This document shows, in pieces, positions 17,050 to 25,675 of a DNA stretch of 64,000 bases (position 1 is the first letter of the stretch; each line of letters begins with the position of its first letter). Under the pieces are notes generated by a model. It was not told the origin of the DNA, searched no databases, and saw only the letters and a program-made list of their open reading frames with translations. The stretch covers positions 211,248 through 275,247 of the forward strand of contig NZ_JAAGAA010000005.1 of assembly GCF_010435965.1 (NCBI RefSeq), in the 5' to 3' direction. Made by a program: the position numbers and the translations under genes. Source of the DNA: Crenobacter caeni (lineage in GTDB: Bacteria > Pseudomonadota > Gammaproteobacteria > Burkholderiales > Chromobacteriaceae).

Positions 17050-19446
17050 ATGAATCAAACCCACGACAGCCGTCTGCGCCGTTTCGTCGACGGCGTGGCC
17101 GAGCGGCTGATCCGCCACCGCAACACCCTGCTGATCCTGTTTTCTGCAGTCACCCTCGCGCTCGCCTGGGGCGCGAGCCAGGCGCGGCTCGACCCGGGCT
17201 TCAACAAGCTGATCCCGCTGTCTCACCCGTACATGAAGACGCTGACCGACTACGCGAACGTGTTCTCGGGGGCCAACCGCATCCTCGTCAACGTGCGCGT
17301 GAAGGGCGACGGCGACATCTACCAGAAGCCGTTCATGGACACGCTGCGCGCGGTGACCGACGAGGTGTTCTTCATCCCCGGCGTCAACCGTACCCGGGTC
17401 TCGTCGCTGTTCACGCCGTCGGTGCGCTACACCGAGGTGACCGAGGAGGGTTTCGTCAGCGACGTGGTGGTGCCGGCGCGTTTTTCCGCACAGCCCGACG
17501 AGCTGGCCGTGGTGCAGCGCAACGTCGCGCGTTCCGGCACCATCGGCCGCCTGGTCGCCAACGACCAGAAGGGCGCGCTGGTGCAGGCCGACCTGCAGGA
17601 AATCAACCCGGAGACCGGCAAGCCGGTCGATTACGCCGAGATCGCCGGCAAGCTCGAAGACATCCGCGCCAAATACTCCAGCGACGGGATCGAGATCAAT
17701 ATCGTCGGCTTCGCCAAGGTGGTCGGCGACGTGCAGGCGGCACTGGGCCAGGTGTTCATGTTCTTCGGCATCGCCTTCGCGATCACCGCGGTGCTGCTGT
17801 TCGCGTACAGCCGTTCGCTGAAGCTGACCGTCGTCGCGCTGTTGGTCGCCTTGCTGCCGGTGGTGTGGTTGGTCGGCCTGTTGCCGGCGTTCGGGCTGGG
17901 CATCGACCCGATGTCCATCCTGGTGCCGTTCCTGATCTTCTCGATCGGCGTGTCGCACGCGGTGCAGATGACCAACGCGTGGAAGCAGGAGGTGCTTGCC
18001 GGGCGTACTTCGCGCGAGGCGGCCATCGCGGCCTTCCGCAAGCTGTTCATCCCGGGTGCGGTCGCGTTGTTGACCAACGCGCTGGGCTTCATGGTCATCA
18101 TGATGATCGACATCCAGATCGTGCGCGAACTGGGCATCACCGCCTGCCTGGGCGTGACGCTGATGATCCTGACCAACAAGGTATTCCTGCCCATCGTGCT
18201 GTCCTTCCTGAGGCTGGAGCGCGGTGCGCGCAGCAGTGCCGACAGCGACGCGCGCCACCCACTGTGGTGGAAGATCTCGGCGTTCGCGACGCCGGCACCG
18301 GCGCTTGTCGCCATTGTCGCGTCGCTCGCGGTGCTCGGCTGGGGCACGCTGGAGTCGCGCAAGCTCGAGGTCGGCGACATCGGCAGCGGGGTGCCCGAGT
18401 TGCGCGCCGAGTCGCGTTACAACCAGGACCATAACCGCATTGTGTCGACCTACTCGATCGGGATGGATGTGTTGACCGCAGTGGTCGAGAGCAAGACCGG
18501 CGCCGAGGGCGGCGAGTGCCTCTCGCCGGCGCTGATGCAGGCGGTCAACCGCTTCGAGCACCGCATGAAGGGCGTCGCCGGCGTGCAGTCGGTGGTCAGC
18601 CTGCCCTCGGCAGCCAAGTTCACCATCGCCGGGCAGAACGAAGGCAACCCGCGCTGGGCGTTCATCCCGTCGACCGGCGACAGCCTGCGCCAGGGCGCGC
18701 GTGCGATGGACCCGCAGATGGGGCTGACCGTCGACGGTTGCGGCGCGATGCAGGTGCTCATCTACCTGCAGGATCACAAGGGGGCGACGCTCGCGCATGT
18801 GGGCAGCGAAATGAAGCGGCTGATCGCGGCCGACCACACGCCGGGCGTCACCTTCCGCATGGCCGGCGGCAGCGCCGGCGTCGCGCTGGCGACCAACGAG
18901 GCGGTCGAGCACGCCGAGGTGACCATGCTGCTGGCGATCTTCGGCGCGATCACCCTGCTGTGCCTGCTGACCTTCCGCTCGTGGCGCGCGGTGCTGTGCA
19001 TCATCGTGCCGCTCGCGCTGGTGTCCATCCTGTGCAACGCGCTGATGGCGCGCCTCGGGATCGGCCTGAAGGTGTCGACGCTGCCGGTGATCGCGCTGGG
19101 GGTCGGCGTCGGGGTCGACTACGGCATCTATCTTTTCGAGCGCATCGAGCACGAGATGCGGCTGCGTGGTCTGCCGCTGCGCGAAGCGTACTACGAGGCC
19201 CTGCGCCAGCGCGGGACTGCCGCGGTGTTCACCGCGCTGACCATGGCGCTGTCGGTCGGCACCTGGGCGTTCTCCTCGCTGAAGTTCCAGGCCGACATGG
19301 GCGTGCTGCTCGCGTTCATGTTCTTCGTCAACGTGTTGGGCGCGATCACCCTGGCGCCGGCGCTCGCGTACTGGCTGAACCTGTCGGTCTGGCAGCGCCA
19401 GGGCGAGCGCGTCCTGCAGGGCGAGGCAAGCCGGCAGGCGGCCTGA
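17050..19446 (+). CDS. MMPL/RND-family transporter
   Basis: Protein of 798 aa with the MMPL layout: a first TM near residues 25-45, a large periplasmic loop, five TMs (about 245-415), a second periplasmic loop, and a last TM bundle (about 640-780). The two halves are repeats of each other. A sterol-sensing-like block around F-L-I-F-S-I-G-V-S-H-A-V-Q is visible in the first bundle. It follows the YCF48 gene by one base. Export or import of steroid or lipid-like substrates across the inner membrane is inferred. With DUF1302, DUF1329 and YCF48 it forms a four-gene envelope set. Confidence 0.88.
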   Translation: MNQTHDSRLRRFVDGVAERLIRHRNTLLILFSAVTLALAWGASQARLDPGFNKLIPLSHPYMKTLTDYANVFSGANRILVNVRVKGDGDIYQKPFMDTLRAVTDEVFFIPGVNRTRVSSLFTPSVRYTEVTEEGFVSDVVVPARFSAQPDELAVVQRNVARSGTIGRLVANDQKGALVQADLQEINPETGKPVDYAEIAGKLEDIRAKYSSDGIEINIVGFAKVVGDVQAALGQVFMFFGIAFAITAVLLFAYSRSLKLTVVALLVALLPVVWLVGLLPAFGLGIDPMSILVPFLIFSIGVSHAVQMTNAWKQEVLAGRTSREAAIAAFRKLFIPGAVALLTNALGFMVIMMIDIQIVRELGITACLGVTLMILTNKVFLPIVLSFLRLERGARSSADSDARHPLWWKISAFATPAPALVAIVASLAVLGWGTLESRKLEVGDIGSGVPELRAESRYNQDHNRIVSTYSIGMDVLTAVVESKTGAEGGECLSPALMQAVNRFEHRMKGVAGVQSVVSLPSAAKFTIAGQNEGNPRWAFIPSTGDSLRQGARAMDPQMGLTVDGCGAMQVLIYLQDHKGATLAHVGSEMKRLIAADHTPGVTFRMAGGSAGVALATNEAVEHAEVTMLLAIFGAITLLCLLTFRSWRAVLCIIVPLALVSILCNALMARLGIGLKVSTLPVIALGVGVGVDYGIYLFERIEHEMRLRGLPLREAYYEALRQRGTAAVFTALTMALSVGTWAFSSLKFQADMGVLLAFMFFVNVLGAITLAPALAYWLNLSVWQRQGERVLQGEASRQAA

Positions 19447-19454
19447 ACCGGCCG

Positions 19455-19483
19455 TTGACGCCAAGATTTACAAATGGCATAAA
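19455..19483 (+). promoter_or_regulatory. Sigma-70-type promoter of the LuxR-family regulator
   Basis: TTGACG (19455-19460), a 17-base spacer, then CATAAA (19478-19483). There is no regulon box here, so the regulator gene appears to be transcribed independently of the catabolic operons. Confidence 0.62.
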
Positions 19484-19562
19484 CTGTTTTACGGCGGGTC
19501 GTGCATGGCATGGCCCGCCGCCAGGGCCCGTCAGAGGCCGAGCAAGCTACAAAGGAAACAGC

Positions 19563-19628
19563 ATGCCCTACCACCCCACGATGTCCTTGCCCTCAGCTGA
19601 TTCGCACGGAGGGCTTTCCGATGAGTGA
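19563..19628 (+). CDS. Possible 21-aa leader peptide overlapping the regulator start
   Basis: ATG 19563 with an AAAGGAAA site opens 21 codons (M-P-Y-H-P-T-M-S ...) ending in TGA at 19626-19628, overlapping the regulator ATG at 19621. The arrangement would allow translational coupling or attenuation. No homologue is recognised and it may be fortuitous. Confidence 0.3.
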   Translation: MPYHPTMSLPSADSHGGLSDE

Positions 19629-20790
19629 AGCACTGGCCACCCGCGTCAGCCTTGCCGAGTTCAGCCACGCGCTGGGCACCCTCTACGAGACCGCGTACGA
19701 ACCGTCGAACTGGCAGCGCGCGGTCGATACCCTGCGCGAAGTGTTCCGCGCGAATTTCGTCACCCTGATCGTCCGTCCCGAGAGCGACAGCGACGTCGGC
19801 AACATGATCACCGCCGGCAAGGTGTTCGAGTCGCGTCACGAAAAGCGCGTGCAGTACAACTACCCGAGCCCCTTCGTCGACCTGGTCAGCGACCGGGTGT
19901 ACACCATCGGCGACCTGATGGGCGAGAGCGAATGGCGCGCGTCGCCTTTTTACCAGCATTTTTGCGGACCGTACGGCGTGTTCCACGTGATGGCGGCGGA
20001 CATCCGCACGCTGGACGACGGCGAATTCAAGATCCGCGTGACGCGCGACGAGGACGCGGACGCGTTCGACGAGGCCGACCGTCAGCTGCTCGCGCTGCTG
20101 CTACCGCACCTCAAGCGCACGCTGAACCTGCAGACCCGCATGTACGCGAACGAGTCGGTCGGCCTGCTCTACAGCGAGGCGGTGTCGCGGATGATGGTCG
20201 CGACCATCGTGCTCGACGAGAAGGCGCAAATTCTCGAGCAGAACCAGATCGCGCGCACGCTGCTCTCCGAGGGCGACGGGCTCAAGCGTACGCAGGGGCG
20301 GCTGGAGGCGTCGTACCCGGGCGACAACCGTGCGCTGCAGGCGCTGATCAAGGACAGCCTGGCGCGTTCGGCCGGCGAGAAGCCGGAGAGCGACCCGACC
20401 ATCGCCGAGGCCCTGTCGCTCGCGCGGCCGTCCGGGCGGGTCAGCCTTGGCGTCGTCGTCAAGGCGGTGCCGCCGAACGACTGGGTGTCCGGCCGCCAGC
20501 GCCCGGCGGCGATTGTCTATATCCGCGACGCCGAGCAGAAGAGCCAGGCGCCGCTCAAAGTCACCCAGAAGCTGTTCGGGCTGACCCAGGCCGAGTCGCA
20601 GCTGGCGGTGCATCTCGCCAACGGGCTGTCGCTGGAAGAGGCGGCCGAGGAACTCGGCATCCGCCACAACACGGCGCGCGCGCACCTGCGCTCGATCTTC
20701 TCCAAGACCGGCGTGCGCCGGCAGACCGAACTCGTGCGCATCATGCTCAACAGCGTGAGCGCCTTGGGCCAGCAGGTCGGCTCGAATTGA
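19621..20790 (+). CDS. LuxR-family transcriptional regulator, TeiR/TesR-like
   Basis: Protein of 389 aa. The C-terminal part (about 325-385) is a LuxR/GerE helix-turn-helix (F-G-L-T-Q-A-E-S-Q-L-A ... N-G-L-S-L-E-E-A-A-E-E-L ... R-T-Q-like recognition region). The N-terminal 300 residues show no autoinducer, receiver or PAS signature that I can name. Size and layout match TeiR/TesR of Comamonas testosteroni, a LuxR-type activator of steroid genes. It sits inside the cluster and is the only DNA-binding regulator in the window apart from the MarR-like tail of the flavin reductase. It is therefore the candidate activator for the 13 boxes. The start has GGAGGG 7 bases upstream. Ligand unknown. Confidence 0.85.
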   Translation: MSEALATRVSLAEFSHALGTLYETAYEPSNWQRAVDTLREVFRANFVTLIVRPESDSDVGNMITAGKVFESRHEKRVQYNYPSPFVDLVSDRVYTIGDLMGESEWRASPFYQHFCGPYGVFHVMAADIRTLDDGEFKIRVTRDEDADAFDEADRQLLALLLPHLKRTLNLQTRMYANESVGLLYSEAVSRMMVATIVLDEKAQILEQNQIARTLLSEGDGLKRTQGRLEASYPGDNRALQALIKDSLARSAGEKPESDPTIAEALSLARPSGRVSLGVVVKAVPPNDWVSGRQRPAAIVYIRDAEQKSQAPLKVTQKLFGLTQAESQLAVHLANGLSLEEAAEELGIRHNTARAHLRSIFSKTGVRRQTELVRIMLNSVSALGQQVGSN

Positions 20791-20808
20791 GCCGGCTGCG
20801 GATGTAGC

Positions 20809-20835
20809 AATGCCCCGTGCATCGCGCGGGGCATT
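20809..20835. terminator. Bidirectional terminator between regulator and convergent SDR
   Basis: Stem AATGCCCCG/CGGGGCATT with a 9-base loop, in the gap between the converging regulator and SDR genes. Confidence 0.75.
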
Positions 20836-20866
20836 GTCGTTTCGGGCCGCCGCAGGCTTGCTCAGG

Positions 20867-21706
20867 CTAGCGCGGCACGGCGCGGCCGCTGTCGTCCAGC
20901 CGGTAGTCGGGCACCTGTACCGTGCGCTTTTGCAGTGCGCCGCCCACATCGCCTTCTGCCAGCATCAGGATCACCGCTGCCGGTAGCGCCGGGTCGGCCG
21001 CGCCCAGGCGGCGCGCGAGCTCGCCGTTGTCACCAATCGTCGCCTTCAGCGCTTCGGTGGCGACGACGCCGGGGTTGACCGTGTACGCGCGTACGCCCGA
21101 CCCCTGGTGCTCCGTCGCGATCACGCCGGCCATGCGCGAGAACGCGCCCTTGCCCGCACCGTAGGCGTAGCCCCAGCCGCCCTTGGCGGCCGGCAGCGGC
21201 GGGTCGGTCTCGCCTGCGCCGGAGGTGACGTTGACGATCACGCCAGCGCCCTGCGCAAGCATCCTCTCCAGCGCGCGGCGGGTCAGCCGGAAGGGCGCCT
21301 GCACGTAGCCCGTGAATACCCGCTGCAATTCCCCGTCGTCGATCTCGAGGAAGGCCGCGTTCAGCGAGGCGCTCTGGTAGATCGCGTTGTTGATGAGCGC
21401 GTCGATGCGGCCGAAGCGCGCGAGCACCGCGTCCAGTGCGGCGTCGACCGAAGCGATATCCAGCAGGTCCATGGGCACGGCGAGCACTTCGCCGCCGGCC
21501 GCCTCGATCGCGTGCGCGGTTTCGGCGAGCGAGCCGGCGAGCGGTGTGCCGTCGCGCGTGGCAAGCTGATGCGCGTGCCGCTCGCCAGAGTTTTGCGTGC
21601 GCGCGGCGATGGCGACGCGCCAGCCTGCGCGGGCAAACGCAAGCGCGGTCGCGCGGCCGATGCCGCGGCTCGCGCCGGTGACGAGCACCACCGGTGCGCC
21701 GCTCAT
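20867..21706 (-). CDS. SDR with an extended insertion
   Basis: SDR of 279 aa. T-G-A-S-R-G-I-G-R cofactor motif near the N-terminus, a long insertion before N-N-A-I (in place of the usual N-N-A-G), and the active-site Y-G-A-G-K. The start is M-S-G-A-P at 21706, overlapping the aldehyde dehydrogenase stop by 4 bases (ATGA), so the two are translationally coupled. Related proteins are annotated as hydroxysteroid-dehydrogenase-like 2 (HSDL2 group). Its coupling to an aldehyde dehydrogenase suggests a joint role in side-chain alcohol, aldehyde and acid conversion; that is inference. Confidence 0.82.
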   Translation of the reverse strand: MSGAPVVLVTGASRGIGRATALAFARAGWRVAIAARTQNSGERHAHQLATRDGTPLAGSLAETAHAIEAAGGEVLAVPMDLLDIASVDAALDAVLARFGRIDALINNAIYQSASLNAAFLEIDDGELQRVFTGYVQAPFRLTRRALERMLAQGAGVIVNVTSGAGETDPPLPAAKGGWGYAYGAGKGAFSRMAGVIATEHQGSGVRAYTVNPGVVATEALKATIGDNGELARRLGAADPALPAAVILMLAEGDVGGALQKRTVQVPDYRLDDSGRAVPR

Positions 21707-23136
21707 TGGCCGACCCACTTGCGGATCTTGGCCGTCAGATCGGCCGGGTAGGGTGGCAGCGTCCCCATCTTCTGCCGCGGGTCGAACCAGCCGGCACGGT
21801 AGACGGTGCGCAGGTGAGAGAATTCGTTGAAGCCCTCGCGGCCGTGGTAGCGGCCCATGCCGGAGGCGCCGACGCCGCCGAACGGCGCGTCCTGCAGCGC
21901 GGCGTGCATCAGCACGTCGTTGACGGCGACCCCGCCGGACAGGGTGTGGTCGAGCACGTAGCGCTCTTCGGCCTTGTCGTTGCCGAAGTAGTAGAGCGCG
22001 AGCGGGCGCGGCCGCGCGTTGATGTCGGCGACCGCGTCCTTCACGTTGCGGTAGGTCAGCACGATCAGCGCCGGGCCGAAGATTTCTTCCTGCATGACCT
22101 TGAGCGTGGGCGAGGGGTTGACCAGCAGCGCCATCGGCAGGCGGCGGCTGCCGTCGGCCGGCGCCTCGCCGGCGAGCTCGACGCGGGTGCCGGCGGCGCG
22201 CGCTTCGTCGATATAGCCCTGTACCCGCTCGAAGTGGCGCGCGTTGACGACCTGGGTGACGTCGGCGTTGCCTTCGATTGACGGGAACTGGCGCTGGAAC
22301 ACCGCCTTCAGCGCGTTAACCAGCGCGTCGGCGCGCGCCTCGTCGACGTAGACGATGTCGGGCGACACGCAGATCTGGCCGGAATTGCTCGCCTTGCCCA
22401 CCGCCAGCCGTTCGGCGGCGCGCGCGATGTCGGCGCTCTTGCCGACGATCACCGGCGACTTGCCACCGAGCTCCAGCGTGACCGGGACCAGGTTCTCGCT
22501 GGCGTTCTGCATCACCTTCTTGCCGATCGCGGTCGAGCCGGTGAACACCAGGTGGTCCAGCGGCAGGCGGGACAGCGCGTCGGCGACCTCCGGCCCGCCC
22601 TCGACCACCGCGACCTCGTCGGGGCTGAAGAACTCGGCGATGCCGGTGGCGAACGCGTGCGCAGTGCGCGGGGTGATCTCGGAGGGTTTCACGATCGCGC
22701 GGTTGCCGGCGGCGAGCACGTAGGCGAGCGGGCTCGCCAGCGTGAACACCGGCGCGTTCCAGGTGCCGATGATGCCGACCACACCCTTGGGCTCGTAACG
22801 CAACTCGGTCTTCTGGCCGAACAAGGAAAACGGGAACAGGCCGGCGCGCCGCTCGGTCTTCATCCAGCGCGGCACCATCTTGCGGCAGTGCTTGGCCGAC
22901 ATGATTGGCGCGAGCACGTCGTTCATCATCGAGAAGCCCGGGTGGCGGCCACCGAAGTCCGCGTCCTGCGCGCGGGCGAGCGCGTCGGCGTGTTTCTTCA
23001 GCATCGCCTCGAGTCGGGCGAGCCGGTCGCGGCGGACCGCGGCGCTGACCGCGCCCTCGGCGGTGAAGGCCGCGCGCTGCCTTTGCAGGATTTGCGCGAG
23101 CGGTGGGGTGGCCAGCTGGCCGACGTGCGCGTTCAT
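21703..23136 (-). CDS. Aldehyde dehydrogenase (coniferyl-aldehyde-dehydrogenase type), probable steroid aldehyde dehydrogenase
   Basis: NAD(P)-dependent aldehyde dehydrogenase of 477 aa. Seen: G-T-W-N-A-P near residue 124 (cofactor), L-E-L-G-G-K-S-P with the general-base Glu, the nucleophilic Cys in N-S-G-Q-I-C-V-S-P-D, and E-E-I-F-G-P. In bile acid degraders such as Pseudomonas sp. Chol1, an aldehyde released by the first side-chain aldolase is oxidised to the C22 acid by a dedicated dehydrogenase. This gene is placed to do that, under its own regulon box. The start at 23136 has a GGGAGA site. It is transcribed with the SDR behind it. Confidence 0.88.
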   Translation of the reverse strand: MNAHVGQLATPPLAQILQRQRAAFTAEGAVSAAVRRDRLARLEAMLKKHADALARAQDADFGGRHPGFSMMNDVLAPIMSAKHCRKMVPRWMKTERRAGLFPFSLFGQKTELRYEPKGVVGIIGTWNAPVFTLASPLAYVLAAGNRAIVKPSEITPRTAHAFATGIAEFFSPDEVAVVEGGPEVADALSRLPLDHLVFTGSTAIGKKVMQNASENLVPVTLELGGKSPVIVGKSADIARAAERLAVGKASNSGQICVSPDIVYVDEARADALVNALKAVFQRQFPSIEGNADVTQVVNARHFERVQGYIDEARAAGTRVELAGEAPADGSRRLPMALLVNPSPTLKVMQEEIFGPALIVLTYRNVKDAVADINARPRPLALYYFGNDKAEERYVLDHTLSGGVAVNDVLMHAALQDAPFGGVGASGMGRYHGREGFNEFSHLRTVYRAGWFDPRQKMGTLPPYPADLTAKIRKWVGQ

Positions 23137-23187
23137 CGTGGTTGTCTCCCTTTTTGATATTCGCCGGCCTGAGCCTGGTCAGGGCAC

Positions 23188-23231
23188 ACGCTAGGGGGGC
23201 GAGCACGCGCGGGCATCGTCCGATCGGACGA
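23188..23231 (-). promoter_or_regulatory. Regulon box F with -10, aldehyde dehydrogenase operon
   Basis: The most symmetrical copy: TCGTCC-GATC-GGACGATG on the minus strand (23231-23214). TAGCGT (23193-23188) starts 21 bases downstream. It defines the dyad TCGTCC-N4-GGACGA. Confidence 0.7.
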
Positions 23232-23301
23232 AGGCTTGGCGTTTTTCAATGTCTAACGCATTGATGTTCCACAAACACTATCCGCTTTGTGTATCTGTGG
23301 C

Positions 23302-23345
23302 TAGTCCTGGCGGACGATGCCGGGCGCGCGCGCGCTCGTCAGCAT
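23302..23345 (+). promoter_or_regulatory. Regulon box G with -10, SDR/SnoaL operon
   Basis: Box 23302-23319 is TAGTCC-TGGC-GGACGATG, identical over all 18 bases to box M at 61054. CAGCAT (23340-23345) starts 21 bases downstream, and the start codon at 23384 follows 65 bases after the box. Confidence 0.65.
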
Positions 23346-23383
23346 CGTCAGGGCGGGGAGGTCCCGCCCAAGGAGAGCTGAAG

Positions 23384-24202
23384 ATGAGATTTGCAGGCAA
23401 GGTTGCGCTGGTTACCGGCGCAGGGCAGGGCATGGGGCGCGCGATCGCGCGCCAACTGGCAGCCGAGGGCGCCAGCGTGGTCGCGGTCGACATCAACCTC
23501 GCCGCGGCTGAAGAAACCGTCGCCGGTTTTGAAAGCTCGATGGCCCGCACGGTCAATATCGCCGACAGCGCCGCGGTCGCCGCCGTGTTCGCCGAAGTTG
23601 ACGCGCGTTACGGCCGCTTCGACGTGCTGGTCAACAACGCCGGCATCGGCAACTGCAAGAACGACGGTTTCGACAAGCTCCTGACCCGCCTCGCGCTGCG
23701 CGGCGAGCAGATAGCCCGCGGCGAGCCGGTCACCGTCTTCCCCGACCTGATCATCGACATGGCCGACGAGGGTTGGCAGGGCGTGATCAACGTCAACCTC
23801 AACGGCACCTTTTACTGCACGCGCGAGGCGGTGCGCCTGATGGTCAAGCACGGCGTCAAGGGCAATATCGTCAACATCTCGTCGACCTCGGCGATCTCCG
23901 GCGAAGGCAGCCTGCACTACGCCGCGTCCAAGGCCGCGCTGCACGGCATGGCGCGCTCGCTGGCCCGCGAACTGGGCCCGCGCGGCATCCGCGTCAACAA
24001 CGTGGTGCCCGGCCCGACCAACACCCCGATCATGCAGCAGGTCGGCCAGGACTGGATCAACAGCATGGTCGCCGCCATTCCGCTGGGCCGCATGGCCGAG
24101 CCGGAAGACATCGCGCGCACCGTCGCCTTCGTCGCGTCCGACGACGCGGCGATGGTCACCGGCGCCGACATCGTCGCCAACGGCGGCAGCTACTTCAAGT
24201 AA
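23384..24202 (+). CDS. SDR with a central insertion (hydroxysteroid dehydrogenase candidate)
   Basis: SDR of 272 aa with T-G-A-G-Q-G-M-G-R, N-N-A-G-I-G, catalytic Ser in S-S-T-S-A-I and Y-A-A-S-K. An insertion of about 25 residues between the N-N-A-G strand and the next helix distinguishes it from its neighbours. The start at 23384 (AAGGAGAGC upstream) lies downstream of box G; an open frame from 23249 crosses the promoter and is not used. First gene of an operon with a second SDR, a BaiE-like protein and an OYE homologue, suggesting dehydrogenation of a ring hydroxyl. Substrate position is not determinable here. Confidence 0.84.
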   Translation: MRFAGKVALVTGAGQGMGRAIARQLAAEGASVVAVDINLAAAEETVAGFESSMARTVNIADSAAVAAVFAEVDARYGRFDVLVNNAGIGNCKNDGFDKLLTRLALRGEQIARGEPVTVFPDLIIDMADEGWQGVINVNLNGTFYCTREAVRLMVKHGVKGNIVNISSTSAISGEGSLHYAASKAALHGMARSLARELGPRGIRVNNVVPGPTNTPIMQQVGQDWINSMVAAIPLGRMAEPEDIARTVAFVASDDAAMVTGADIVANGGSYFK

Positions 24203-24212
24203 GGAGGCGGAC

Positions 24213-24989
24213 ATGGGCAAGAGACTGGCAGGCAAGGTCGCCTTCATCACCGGCGGCAGTTCCGGCATCGGCGAGGCCACCGCGCACCGCTTCGCGCAGG
24301 AGGGCGCGCATGTGTTCATCTGCGGCCGCCGCGAGGCGCCGCTGGCGGCGGTGGCCGAGGCGGTGCGCGCGCGCGGCGGCCGCTGCGACTATGTGGTCGC
24401 CGACGTCGGCGTCGAAGATCAGATCGCCGGCGCGATCGAGTCGGCGCGCGCCAGGGCCGGCCGCCTCGACATCGTCGTCAACAACGCGATGGCGTACAGC
24501 TGGGGCGCGATCGCCGACACCGAGCTGGACGCGTGGCGCTCGAACTTCACGACCACCGTCGACGGCACCTTCTTCGGCACGCGCAGCGCGCTGCGCATCT
24601 TCCGCGAACAGGGCTCGCCCGGCGCCATCGTCAATATCGCGTCGATCTGCGGTCTGTTCGGCACCGCGTGGATGGCCGGCTACTCGGCGGCCAAGGCGGC
24701 GGTGATCAACTTCTCGCGCGCGGCGGCCAGTGAAGGCGCACCCAGCGGCGTGCGCGTCAACGTGGTGGTGCCCGGCGTGGTCGAGACGCCGGCGACCGCC
24801 GGCATGCTCTCCGACGAGAAGTCGCGCGCCGGCACCGAGCGGCTGATCCCGATGAAGCGCGTCGGCCGGCCGGAAGAGCTCGCCAACGCGATCCTGTTCC
24901 TCGCCAGCGACGAGGCAAGCTACGTGACCGGCGCCGTGCTGTCGGTCGACGGCGGCCGCGCGGCCGACCTCGTGACCGCGCTGGAGTAG
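24213..24989 (+). CDS. SDR (hydroxysteroid dehydrogenase candidate)
   Basis: SDR of 258 aa: T-G-G-S-S-G-I-G-E cofactor motif, N-N-A-M-A in place of N-N-A-G, catalytic Y-S-A-A-K, and a C-terminal S-V-D-G-G-R. It follows the previous SDR by 10 bases and precedes the SnoaL-like gene by 3. The N-N-A-M variant is seen in some reductases of the family. A 7alpha- or 12alpha-hydroxysteroid dehydrogenase role is plausible because of the BaiE-like neighbour, but this is inference. Confidence 0.84.
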   Translation: MGKRLAGKVAFITGGSSGIGEATAHRFAQEGAHVFICGRREAPLAAVAEAVRARGGRCDYVVADVGVEDQIAGAIESARARAGRLDIVVNNAMAYSWGAIADTELDAWRSNFTTTVDGTFFGTRSALRIFREQGSPGAIVNIASICGLFGTAWMAGYSAAKAAVINFSRAAASEGAPSGVRVNVVVPGVVETPATAGMLSDEKSRAGTERLIPMKRVGRPEELANAILFLASDEASYVTGAVLSVDGGRAADLVTALE

Positions 24990-24992
24990 GCG

Positions 24993-25622
24993 ATGCCCGA
25001 AATGACGCTCGAAGAAAGGGTCGACCGGCTCGAGTCGGTCGAGGCGATCCGCCAGCTTGCCGGACGCTACGCGCTGTCGCTCGACATGCGCGACCTGGAC
25101 GCGCACGTCAACCTGTTCGCGCCCGACATCCGTGTCGGCCGCGACAAGGTCGGCCGCGCGCACCTGAAGGCCTGGGTCGACGACACGCTGCGTGACCAGT
25201 TCACCGGCACCTCGCACCATATCGGCCAGCACATCATCGAGTTCACCGATCCGGACCACGCCGTCGGTGTCGTCTACTCGAAGAACGAGCACGAGTGCGG
25301 CCGCGAGTGGGTGACCATGCAGATGCTGTACTGGGACGACTACGAGCGCGTCGACGGCGTATGGGTCTTCCGCCGCCGCCTGCCGTGTTACTGGTACGCG
25401 AGCGACCTGAACGCGCCGCCGATCGGCGACATGAAGATGCGCTGGCCGGGGCGCGAGCCCTACCGTGGCACCTTCCACGAGCTGTTCCCGTCGTGGCAGG
25501 CGTTCTGGGCCGGCCGGCCCGACCGCGACACCCTACCCGAAGTGGCGGCGCCGGCGCCGGTGAACGGCTTCTTGAAGGCGATGCGCCGCGGCACGGCCGA
25601 CCCGAAAATCCGCGTGCGTTAG
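24993..25622 (+). CDS. SnoaL-like (NTF2-fold) protein, BaiE-related bile acid dehydratase candidate
   Basis: Protein of 209 aa with a cone-shaped NTF2/SnoaL fold signature. Its N-terminus (M-T-L-E-E-R-V ... I-R-Q-L-A-G-R-Y-A-L-S-L-D) resembles bile acid 7alpha-dehydratase BaiE. The BaiE active-site Tyr and Asp have counterparts at Tyr26 and Asp31, and a His (His75 or His76) lies where BaiE has its catalytic His. I cannot find a clear counterpart of the BaiE Arg. The C-terminal 60 residues extend beyond BaiE. An aerobic 7alpha-dehydratase (Hsh2-like) is the best guess; a steroid isomerase or unrelated SnoaL cyclase-like role is the alternative. Confidence 0.68.
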   Translation: MPEMTLEERVDRLESVEAIRQLAGRYALSLDMRDLDAHVNLFAPDIRVGRDKVGRAHLKAWVDDTLRDQFTGTSHHIGQHIIEFTDPDHAVGVVYSKNEHECGREWVTMQMLYWDDYERVDGVWVFRRRLPCYWYASDLNAPPIGDMKMRWPGREPYRGTFHELFPSWQAFWAGRPDRDTLPEVAAPAPVNGFLKAMRRGTADPKIRVR

Positions 25623-25675
25623 CGCCTGTCCACCTCACGCCGCCTACCCGTCAGGGCGGGCGGCCAGGAGTTTAC

